Shown here: piece by piece, positions 1-11,400 of the stretch | Layout: every line of letters begins with the position of its first letter | Numbering within the stretch: position 1 is the first letter of the stretch | Assembly (NCBI GenBank): GCA_013397795.1 | Contig: VZTJ01002530.1 | Location: 785,886-849,885, forward strand | Direction: 5' to 3' | Source of the DNA: Orthonyx spaldingii | Taxonomy: Eukaryota; Chordata; Aves; Passeriformes; Orthonychidae | Length of the DNA stretch: 64,000 bases | Translations under genes and position numbers: made by a program | The notes under the pieces: model-generated | Database searches by the model: none | Seen by the model: only the letters and a program-made list of their open reading frames with translations | Told to the model about the DNA's origin: nothing

Positions 1-3000
1 TAAAAAAAAAATACACAACATGCAATCACTTTTCATTTACTCACTATATCCAATGGAGTTTTGCTTCCAATCTAATTAAAAATGTCAATTACAATTAGAG
101 TAATTAAAGACAGAAACATTCAAGTGTAACGGTAATCTGAAAATGTTTCTTGGTTTTTTATTTTTCCTGTACAATAACTGCATTGCAAGCAGTGCATGAC
201 CAGAATGGTGGACCTGACCCTGTATGCCCCATCCCTACACTGTCCACCCCAGAGTAACACTCCTGAAGCAATCACACCACAGCCACCGTGGATAGACACC
301 AGTTACATCACTTCCTAATGGGGGAAGGAAGAGAGGAAAATAATGAGAATGTTTAAGATCAATCTCCTCAATTGATAAAACACAGACCAACAGATACATA
401 ATACACACACACAGTGGGAGGCTTTGCTTAATGAAGTGAGATTGCTTTGTAAACCTACAAATACCAATAAACCAGTGACAGTTTCTGTTTGAAAGTCTGC
501 TCGTGCAGGCAAACATCTTGCCTTGGATAAATAAACCTGACTGCACCCCTAAAATCCCAGTGAGCAGAGCTCTTTCTCAGCTATATAGTCTAATGCAATG
601 CAATATGCCATGATCAAATCTCTTTTTCTTTGGATTCAGTAGATTTGAGGGAGTCAGATATTCTTCACACATTAACATTTAAACACCACACACACAGATA
701 CACACACAGGTATTTAAGGCAACAGCAGAAGTCCATGACCGCTTTCCTAACTGAAGGAAAAATGTCTCCTGAAGTTCTGCAGTGGCCTTGTTGTTCTCTG
801 TCAGAAGAAAGCAGACGTAAGTGTCTTGCTTCTCCACCCTGGGAAAGTAAAAATACAGACTAAAAAAAGACAAGATGTGTCAGAGAGACAGAAAATAAAC
901 CTCAGAGATGCTAAGCAATACTCTATCCTACAAGCCAAAGTGCCAGCAGGGCGTCAGGGCAAATGGTAAATCCCTGCCCTCCTTTAGTTCCTAAGCAGCA
1001 TCAGCTTTCTAGAAATCATTTTTAGAATCCAAGTTATCTCGTTTCCAAAACATAAAATCTAAGCCAAATTGCACTTCTATCAACTAACTTATATCAGTGT
1101 ATCTAGCATATATGGGCTCCTATTGATTATTTAAGCAGTGGGTACATGTTGCACGAGTGCTGACATCAAAACTCGAACAATTCAATCACTCTACCATGAT
1201 TCTAGAACTGGCAGACAAATTAGGTTTATTAAAGTTATTTTTGAGCATTAAGTTCCTCAGTTCATCTCCTTTTTAGAACCACTTAAGTTAATGACTTTGT
1301 GCTTGTCTGCTCCATGTGGGAAAAGGTCTCATAGACACAGGTACAAAGTAATTCTTCACACAAGACACTGCTGCCCCTGGTTTCAGACAAAATGCTCCCT
1401 TTAAGAAAGAGAGTGTTGGCTGTGGAGATAGGCAGGCAATTATGATCATTAAGACTCAGGCTGTATCCCCCAAATAAAGAGATCTGGGTCAGAAGGAGGC
1501 CTAAGGGCTAGCACTGGACAAGCATCCGAGCCAGATCCCCATGTGGCAAAAATATTTTTAACACCTATCCCAGCTGCAGTTGTGATTCACTCATCAGTAA
1601 TTACCAGTGTCCTGCTCTCAGATGGATGAATGAACAAATTTGTGTTGATAGGAGACAGATACCTAGCAGCAGCCACATCGAAGATTTATGGAGTCTGTGA
1701 TTTCAATTTCTCCACAGGTTAAGGAACCAAGTGTTTGAAGGCATGGCTTATCTGTCTTGCCATGATCAAAGGTGCTCCCCAGCCTCTCCATTCCCAGCAT
1801 GGCCTTGTGCTGGCCAGACACCTCCCTCTGCCCCTTGTCCCCAACACACACAAAAGGATTTGCCTTTTCTTCTGGGCATGGCTTTTGGTTAAACCATGCT
1901 TTCCTCCCATCCTCAAATGAATTAACCCCTGTGACGATTCAATTTCTATTAGTCAAAGAGTGAATTACATTTGCTGATGGAATAAAGAGAAGTCCAGATT
2001 AAAAGAAAAAGCATCCATCAATTCTTACAGCCAGAGATTTCGCTACAGGAGACAGGCATTTAATTCTGTTTGCCCTAGCGTTGCACAGAAACCTATTTTT
2101 ATCAGCACAAAGTGCTTGACTGTCTCTCCAGATAGAATTTTAATGCGAAATTACAATTTAAATTCCACTCTTTTCACACCAATAAAGATTTTGTGATATG
2201 AGATCATTTCAATGTAAAAAATCCACGATATTTTTCTTTTTTTTCCAAGTAGTTTGGTGATGTGATCAGCTCTAAAATACCAGGTAGCAGTCATGACCAG
2301 TATCCCTGACTACCCAACAACAGAGTCAGCCCCAGCCTAAACAAACCTGAGGTTATTTTCAGAAGCAGGAAGGCAGATGGGAGTTTCAGTGGCTTGCAAG
2401 CACACATGCCCACCATTCAGCCTTTATGAATGGCTCCCTACAGATAGAGAAACAACTGAGGAATCTGCTTCCACTCCTCCCTTTTTAGCAATATCACATT
2501 GTTCATTGCAGGGCAACTACCCCACTAATATTCCAGACAACCTAAAGGTCCTTCAGGAAGAAAGCTTCTGTTGTTGAGCTGTGGTTAAACACACAAACAA
2601 GTTTTGTTTGGGTCAAAGATATGACCTTTTCACTCTTAATCCTTATTTCTCCTAATACCTCCTCACAAAGAATCATAGCTAAGTTCCAGCCAAGGTATTG
2701 GGCTCACGGTAAACACGAAAGTCAAAGAATGAAAGTATGTTTCCATAGATAAAACAGCCTTTCCCTAAACTGCAGTCAAACATGTAAATATTTTATAACG
2801 CTGAGAAACTGTGGTGCTTAAAGCACAGACCAAATTTCCCAGTGAAAGAAACTCCACTGGATACTGCATCTTCCTCTTTGGACTTTCTTTTTAAATTGAA
2901 CATTTATTTAGAATTAAGCTCTTTCAGATACCTGTTTAAAAAAACAGAGAGGAGAGGGTAAATAAAAATTAATCTCATGAGGTCTTTTATAAACTTGACA

Positions 3001-5360
3001 TATTCTGAAATACCAAAATAATTCCCTAACATTTTGCTGAAGTTTGGTATTGTGCATGTAGAGAAATACTAGCAATCATTATTCATAGAAAAACAAGATT
3101 ATTGTTGCACCCACCTTGATTTAGTTTTGACCAGAATTAAAGCTCTGTATTTCATATGAACTCTTTCCTCTAACAAGTTTTAGGCCCATAAAGAAACGTC
3201 TTATTCTAGGGAAGACAATTCCTAGATATTTTAATTTATCAGCTATCAATAATAAACAAAAAATATTAACCCAGGGAATAAAATAGTAAAGTAACAGTTA
3301 ATATGGGACTGAAAAATAATGGCTTATTTCCATAATCCTGCCTGACTTTGCTTTCTGCGCTTCTGCCATCCTGAATGCCAGCACTGCAAAGGAATCAGTG
3401 CAATGGTGGTGCCTGTATCAACCAGTTAGTCAGAGTTATCAAATGTGAAGTTATTAAACTCAGGACTTGGTAACTCATCACAAAAACACTGAGTCAGCTT
3501 CTTCTGACAGTGGGCGCAAAGAAGACACATCCTGGTCCTACTGCTGCATGAGCACAAATGCCTTCTGACACGTTTCGCCTTTGTATTTCAGAGAGAAAAT
3601 GAGATGCCTCTTACCCTCCAAATACCAATGGAAAAATCCTGGTCCCCACAAAACTTCCAGGCTGACACCCTAGCACACAACAGTGGTCCTGGGCATGCAG
3701 AAGACTAAAATCCATGGCAGGTTTTTTTCACCACTGTACACAGAACAGCTGTGTGACTCTAACTCTGTAAATGATGCTTGCCCTTGGGCTTCCATACTGC
3801 AGCTACAGTCACAAATACAGGAAGACTGACAGGGAAAAACATGGAGTTTTTCTGTCCAAATATAGAACACTTGCTGCACAGCTGTCTCTGGCCCACCATC
3901 TGCATTTCACCCCTCCAGAATTAAAAGAAAACCCAATACCTCTGACATGCACTGCATTCCCAGCTCTTCCTTTTGTCTGCCAAGCCTAAGCAACATCAGG
4001 ATTCTATAGCAGGTCACTGCCTGCAACTGATGTGTGCAGAAAATGTGCACAGCAACAAGTCCAAGAAAAGAGAGGGGACCTTGCTGCATGCCTGATCCAT
4101 GCCTCACAGCACACTGGGACTATGATACGGAGGCTGAAAGAGAATCCCCAGTGAAGATGCTCCCCCTCCATCCCCACAGGCACAGTCACCAAAGATCAGT
4201 GCTAGGAGAAGACAAGGCCAAACTCACTGCCACAAGCAACAAAGGAGCAGCGCTATTTTAAGTGTCCTAAATATACATGCTTGCAGGTGGGAGCCAAAAA
4301 GGCTTAACATCCCACCTGAAATTCTGCCCCAGGCCTGCCCTGGTGGAGTTAGTGCCCCAGGTTTCCAAGCCGCTGGGACCAGCTGCAGGCCAGCTGCAGC
4401 ATTTTCCTGTTGTGGCACATGTGGTGTGAAAGCAGCATGTGCTGCACAGAGCTCCTTCTCATTAATTAAATAATTCTCAATAATTAAATCTTCCACATAG
4501 AAAGAAAGAACCAAACAACACGTAACACTAAACAGCACACAGTGTTCTCACTCAAGCATGAATATCAATTTTCCGATTTGAGCTTATTTTTCAGAAGCAA
4601 TAAAGTCAATTTATATGTAATATATACTATAGATATGATATAGTATATATAATGTATATAGTAATAACACAATTTTTTATATTTCTAATTTTGGATCATG
4701 CTGTATATCAAGCAGTTAACACTCATCTTTATGACACATTTACAAGACACAAATATCTACAAATCCATTCTATACGTCTCCTAAATCCAATATATTGGCT
4801 TCTTATCAGATGCAATTACTAATCACTCAGACCCAGAATATTAAGACAGGAACAACCAATAAAAACATCCCCAAAATCCTCAGTTACGTTGCATATAAGG
4901 TTAATCTTGATTATAGTAACTTTATCAATGTTGTTATTACTTCACCAGAGACAAAAAAGAAACTGCAGGTATGCAGTTGGCAAAAGTTATTTACTCCCTC
5001 AGTATGCAAGACAGAAAAAGTGCCAGGTGGATCAAGCGCTTCACCAGGAACTGTCCCTTACTCCTGGCACTTAGGCATACATTGGGAATATTTTGATCAC
5101 AGTTAATTGTGCACACATAAACCCCACTCAAAGATAACCTTTAAGCATCAGGTTGTTGAATGAGGACTTGATTATCAAGACGAACATGCTTTTAAGATAT
5201 ATCTGGGTGCAAATATTTGAGCTTACCGCACCATATTGCAGGTTTTCACAGATTTCTGATTATCCAAAGAACTTCAATAGTAGCCATGAGGGGAGTTCAT
5301 AATCCTGGCACATGCACATTGTGTATCAGCAGACAGAGACTTCCAAAAGTGAGCACTCAC
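1..5360 (-). other. ANKRD44 intron downstream of the last visible exon (partial)
   Basis: AT-rich unique sequence with no exon, RNA gene or clear transposon that I can recognise. It contains two short CA tracts (about 402-413 and 685-708) and an AT-rich hairpin at 4620-4650. The next ANKRD44 exon must lie to the left of the window. Confidence 0.8.
4620..4650. repeat. AT-rich 12-bp inverted repeat, 7-nt loop
   Basis: Arms atatatactata (4620-4631) and tatagtatatat (4639-4650) are exact reverse complements, set in a TA-rich tract. Confidence 0.85.
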
Positions 5361-5472
5361 CAGTTCCAAACACTGCCGGTGCCCATAGGCAGCAGCGTAA
5401 TGCACGGTGTTGTAGCCCTCCTTGTCCTGGATGGATGGGTTGGCATCGTTCTGGAGAAGGAACTCGAGACAC
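5361..5472 (-). CDS. ANKRD44: ANKRD44 exon, CLEFLLQNDANPSIQDKEGYN..., last exon in window
   Basis: 112 nt, one base plus 37 codons, ending at a codon boundary, residues 504-541. It encodes NDANPSIQDKEGYNTVHYAA then AYGHRQCLEL. Donor is GTGAGT. The acceptor is ccatag but is preceded by a purine-rich stretch with hardly any pyrimidine tract. In the mammalian gene the following exon begins LLERTNSG...; no match to it is visible in 1-5360. Confidence 0.95.
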
Positions 5473-8400
5473 CTATGGACAATTCACTGCTGTAAATCTG
5501 GGCTCACAATGTTTAACAGGCTCATCCCTCGCTGCAGCTGGAAGTGGCACTGAAAACTGGCAGTGAACCCTGTATTTCAAGCAGCACCTGAAATCACTTT
5601 TCACCAATAGCTCCTCACATTCACCATGTTTTTAAACAGAAAATTCCCACTCATCTTTGAAGATCAACTTCATGAAAGAAATCTTCAACCTAACTCTTGT
5701 GACTACTCTACGATTACAAAATTGATTTTCTGTTACAAAGCCTGAAAGACTCTGTACACATGACATAAACAGCCTAGAACTCCTGCTCCTCACATAAAAA
5801 CTCAGGTATCGAACCATCAGCCTCCAAACATGTACTAGGGCAGGCTGGAGAACAAAGATTTAACTGAGTTATGTGAATATATTCTCTTCTTTGCAGGCTT
5901 TTTTTTCAATCATGTTTTTCAAAGGATCCCTTTTGCCCTTTCTAGCTCTTGCCACTTCCTCTTATACCATCAAGATATCATCATTTTCTTATTAGTACTT
6001 TCTTCCCTAGCCTGTAATCTATAGTGAATGTAAGGCCATTATATGATAAAGGGGATTTAAAAAAAAAAAAATCATTAAGCAGATGGATGAAAATGTTAAC
6101 CCAAATGAATGCATTGAGAAAGCCATTGGCTACTTCTTTTTGCAATGTACACACTATGTTGTGCATGATACTAAAGACACTGCATGACACTTAAGTGCAT
6201 GATATTAAAGAATTATAAAATTACTGAAGCTGTACATTTTCCATTAAGAAATGGCAACAAGCACAGAAACAGAAATATTAGGGAATATGTGCAAGAGAAG
6301 AGCGTGGAGCTATTTTCTTTAAGTTAGCCCTCACTGAAGCCAAGCATTGTGTTTAGCAGCGCAAAGAACGAGCATGAGCAGAGTGTAAGGCTGCAAGCCA
6401 AAGCCGTGGCATTCTCCAGAAATGAAGTCTAACTGCTTTTATGACACCAAACTTACAATGCAGCTTCTTTTTCCTTCATCTCAGTGGTTCTTTCAAGTTC
6501 TTCAGCATTTTCATGGGAGTTACCTAAAATATTCTTTCTTCTTAGCACAGAGGACAGAAAAATGCAACTTATTCTCAAAATACCACACTGGTGATTCTGA
6601 TGCAGCCTGCCACCCATCCCCAGTCTTCTCTTCAAGGAGCGGACTTGCTCCAGCCAACAATGAGGATTATACAACTTAATTGAGTGCACTGCATGGGTCT
6701 GTAGTTAGTAAGTTTTGAAAGCTATGGAGACAGCCATAGCATGGTAGTTTATTGTCCCACAAGTCAATGTCAGAAGAAAAAAAAAAAACATTAAAATTCT
6801 GGTTTCTATCAGATACAGTTTGACTATTACTTTCTAGAATCCTTCTGCTTCTCCCACAGCAATGCTGTGTACTTTTTTCCTTTCCAGAGAGTAAGTCAGA
6901 ATTACCACACCTTGCTTCCTCCTGCACTAAGCTGCTAGTTCTTCTCTAGCATTTAGGATTTAGAGAAACTTTAATCACTGATACTAAATCAATCTCAAAT
7001 CTGCATTAGCTGACTCTCCTCACTTGCTGTCAAATATCTTGGCAACACTGTGTGATCCCTGATTCTTCTCCCTGCTCATTAACTACTCACATCCAGAGTC
7101 AATGATGAATATTCTTTGGAATGAGGTTGCCTGACCTTGGAAGTTTTTTGACATTCTGCAGGAAAAAAGAAAAAATTGCTGACCTATAAAATCATGGACT
7201 GCAAATAGCATTTCATCTATGTAATAAGGCTTCTTCCAGAACATCTCAAACTGAAAAATTTAATGAGAAGACAGCATCACCACATCAGAATCAATTTAGG
7301 TTTGGACTGTGAAGACAAATAAAAGCCATATACTTCTGCCAAAGTTCAGGATGTGACTAAAGTAAGCTCTTTTTTTTTTTTTTTTAAATGAGGGATAAAA
7401 GTAGATACATCCTGAAGTCAACCAAGAGATTGTTTAAATGCAGGAACTTCACCTACCAAGAACCAAAAGCTGAAAAACACACACTGAATCATCATTCTCA
7501 ACCCCCCAAGTAACACCTCACCCTGGTAAGACAGAATTAGAAACAGCCAGTGGTGAAAGCCTTCCTACAATCCTACACTGATTTTCATGCCAAGCACAGA
7601 CCTCTGACAACCCTGCCTCCTTCTTCCCAGCACTGTTCAAGTTTGAGGGTGATGGGGAAGACATTTTTTGTATCAGTGTTATCACAGCAAACAATGAAGA
7701 AGCTCTCGAGGCTCTGATGTGGCATTCAGAACTCTGCCATAAAGTTAAACCAAACTTCCCTTGCCGTGGCTTTGAGGTGGAGTTCTGCTGGGAGTGATGC
7801 AGCTGTACTTTTACCAGAGCTCACTACACAAGAAACCAAAAACTAGTTCCTTAATGTCTAGAGATGCTGTGAGGCAGAAAAGCATAGGATGACCTAAAAT
7901 AAATACAGGTTACTAACAGTTTTAAGAGCATACTAACAAGATAACTGAGTCTGGTTTATACAGGATGTTACAAGGAAGAGATTGCCAGAATGTTCAACTA
8001 TCTGGGAATTAAAATTGCAGTCAGCAATCACAGCATTTCTAAGTTTTGCAGCTGTTTTCTCCTTTCTCACAAGAACAACACTGCGTTCTGACAAAGGCTG
8101 TTCCTCAGACCTCTCTCTAAAAAGGCAACCTGTTTGGACAGGGTGAGCATTTTCATCTGCTCTGACAGTGGAATGAGACTGATGGTTAGATCTATCCCAC
8201 CTTTCCCACGAATCTGTCAAAATGCCCAAATGTCTGTCTGTCACTGCAGTCCACCTCAGAAAACCTCTCCTTCTGCTGTCTTTTGCTTTATCCCTTCTGA
8301 TGGACTTGCAAAGCAAATGTAGAAAATTCTCTGAGCTTAATCTTGTGAGGAAACCACACAGAGGAAAACAGAAGACATAACACTGTGAAAATAGTTCTGT

Positions 8401-11400
8401 AGGACAGGGTGGCTGCAAAACTGTGTGTTCCTTCAGAGGTAAACCGTGGAGCTGAAATGCCACATCATCTGGGGATTTGGCTTCCAGTCAGAGCAACTCA
8501 GTGTGGAGCTATGCATACATCTGAGAGAAATTCCTATGCTGGTGGGATCATTATTTTGGCTCAAACGACACAGCATCATGAAGAGACTAAAATGACACTG
8601 ATTTAGCAAAACACTCAAAGCAGGAACTCCTCAGGGGCTCGCTTACTTTCGGTCCATGTCAGAGGCAGCAGCATAGTGCAAAGGGGTGCGTCCCCAGTCA
8701 TCTGTTTCATTAATATTGGCTCCTGTTGTCACCAGTGTCTCGATACAGTGGAAATGACAATTTGCAGCTGCATAGTGCAAAGGTGTCCTGGAACATAAGT
8801 GGCAATTTGTTACCTCATATTCCATCACGCACTGTGGAGGCTAAAGATAAATCTTAATTGCTGCATTCCTACAGATTTCCAGCAGTCAATATCAGCACCT
8901 TAATTTAGGGAAATTTAACAAAGTATTGTGTTAATAGGAAGTTCTTGGGTGCTGCCACGAAGCCTAATAGGATCAGTTAACAGATCATCAATCTGTGTCT
9001 TGCAAACAGCCTACTGCCAGTGAGAGCCTCTGCTGTGGCTCTGCAGACACGCTCCTTCTCCCAGCTGGGAGGCAGAGCAAAGCACGGTGTCCATCACAGC
9101 ATCTTGTTTAGCTGGCATAGCAACACCCATAGCAACGCTTTCTGTGGGGGCAAAATCCTCTAGGAAGCACATCAAATAGCAGCTGTCCTGCCATCATAAG
9201 CCAGGTGTTGTCTTGGGCACACCAGCACAAGAATTTAGGCAGTAAGAAAAGAAGAATACCTGTGATATTTTTAAAACGAAACTCAAGAGGGTGGGATGGC
9301 TGTAATATATTTAATGAAGCCTGCACCTGTCTGGCTGGCATGTAACTGCAGCAGCAAGAGTTCTGCAGAGAAGGCCAAACTACTTGATTTTGCTTCCATT
9401 TTTCATAGAACATATGATTTCCAGTCTGAGGTGGCCTTCCTTGCCCGATAGATTCTTTCTTTTTTAAAAGAGCTTCATAATTTACCTACCTTCCACATTT
9501 GTCCTTCTTATTAAAATCTGCTCCACTGCTTTGCAAGAGTTTTATACATTCTACATTACTGGAAAGAGAAGTAAAGAAAATGAAACATGAATGAAACAGA
9601 AGCTTACATCTGCATTGCCCCCTGTCCCTCAAAAGGAAAAAGTTACTCTAATTACTTTTGTATTGTTTGCTGTGCAAAAACAGGGTACAGCCAACTATAA
9701 TGTGAAAATCAATCAAACAGAAAGTGAAGCTTTAAAAAAAACTATTTTCTTTTTTTTTTTTCCTCTAGAAAACCTCAAATTTCTCTTCTGCAGAAGAAAA
9801 AAAAATATTAATTTTCCAAAGAGAGCACAGTAAATGTGATCATTGTGTTTGGACTTTTTCAATGGCAGCTATACTGTAGTGCTTTCCATCCTGACCTGGT
9901 ATTTTATAAAGGAACTTTAAAAGAAAGTTGTTGCTAGCTTATGAAATGCCAGTCTAATAACGAAGAGGTGACATTTAACGAAATCCACCCCCATTCAGCA
10001 AAGCATTCAACAGTAAGAACTCCGCTCAAATCCTATTTATTTAATGAAATATAATCACAAGAGTCACTTATAGGTTTATTCTGATATAATTTGTTGACTA
10101 TTGATAGATTTAAGCCCATCTCCAAGTGCTTTGTTAAAAAAGGGGTGTAGCTATTACAGTGATTGTCACATCAACACTGCATTTATAGAAGTGGAGAATT
10201 CACCACATCGTAGCTGTTTCTTCATCTTGTTTAAAGCCAGGTAATTTAAAGCCAGGTAATTTTTAATACAAAACAAACCAGCTGAATTCTGACATATTTT
10301 GTAATTCAAGCAAATAAATGTAGGACTTTTGTCAGCCTAAATATGAACTGAGGCCATTTTTATTGCTTGTGGTTGTCAGATTGAGAAGAGGCTTCCAGGA
10401 GCATGTGGGGATATGCATCAAGCCAGAAAATGACATAAAGAAGTGCAGGACTTTCCAAGACCACTTGGCATTGACAGGGGCAATAAATCAATCACTTGTG
10501 CTCACAATCAGATGAGCAGACCTTTGAAATTCTTTTCCTAGCACCCATGAAAGTCCCATTAATGTAATGGCAGTAACAGGCCTGTGTCAGGAAACAAACT
10601 AATGGCTTTTGTAGATCTCCAGCTACAGAAAAAAAAAAAGGGACTAGATGCAATAATGCAATATTTTGGTGTATGTTGATCCCAACTCTAAATTGCTGTT
10701 GCATAAAATAACTACAAAACACTCACCACAATGCACTAAAAATAAAAATGCTAGTGATGACAACCACAGTAAACCACTGGGAAAATATGGCTTATTTTCA
10801 TGAGTCACTTTTGCTTCTTATTGAAGCCTCTCCTTCTCTTTAGGACTTCCAGGATGTTTTTATTATCCTTCTGAGGTGCAGCCTTATCAAAGAGGTAGCA
10901 TCTGAACTATATTATAATAATCTCCATCCAAGCAACTGTCATACCTCTTCTATTAATGTGAGAGAAGTATCAAGATGAATAATACCAAAAGAATAATAAA
11001 ACCAATATTTGGATCAATTTCATTAGGGTTTTGAGGCTTTTTCCCCCAAGAACAAAAACTTTGTGATATAGATTTTGGTCCACTGAGAAGAAAAAGCAAC
11101 TTCCAGAATGACTGCCAAGTATTTGCTGTGGATGAGCATTTCTGCTTGCTATAACCACAGAGAATCCAAGGGCTGTAGCCAAGGCTGCATTTCAGCTGTT
11201 TTCTGAGCCATAAAGTACTCAAACAGAAGAGTCAAAACTCAATGCTTGCCAAACATTGTGTCCTTTTGCTAGATTAACTTCACAGCACTCCACTGACAAT
11301 TATTTGGAAATATTTAAACTAACTGGATGCTACATTTACATCGTAAATTGAAGCCTTTCAATTTTCACTTCAATTTCCATTTCTGCCCTCCCACCACTTT

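Noticed and set aside
7933..8463. 176-codon open frame on the minus strand
   Set aside because: Same strand as ANKRD44 but not connected to it: the upstream exon hits a stop at its donor. No domain or ankyrin motif.
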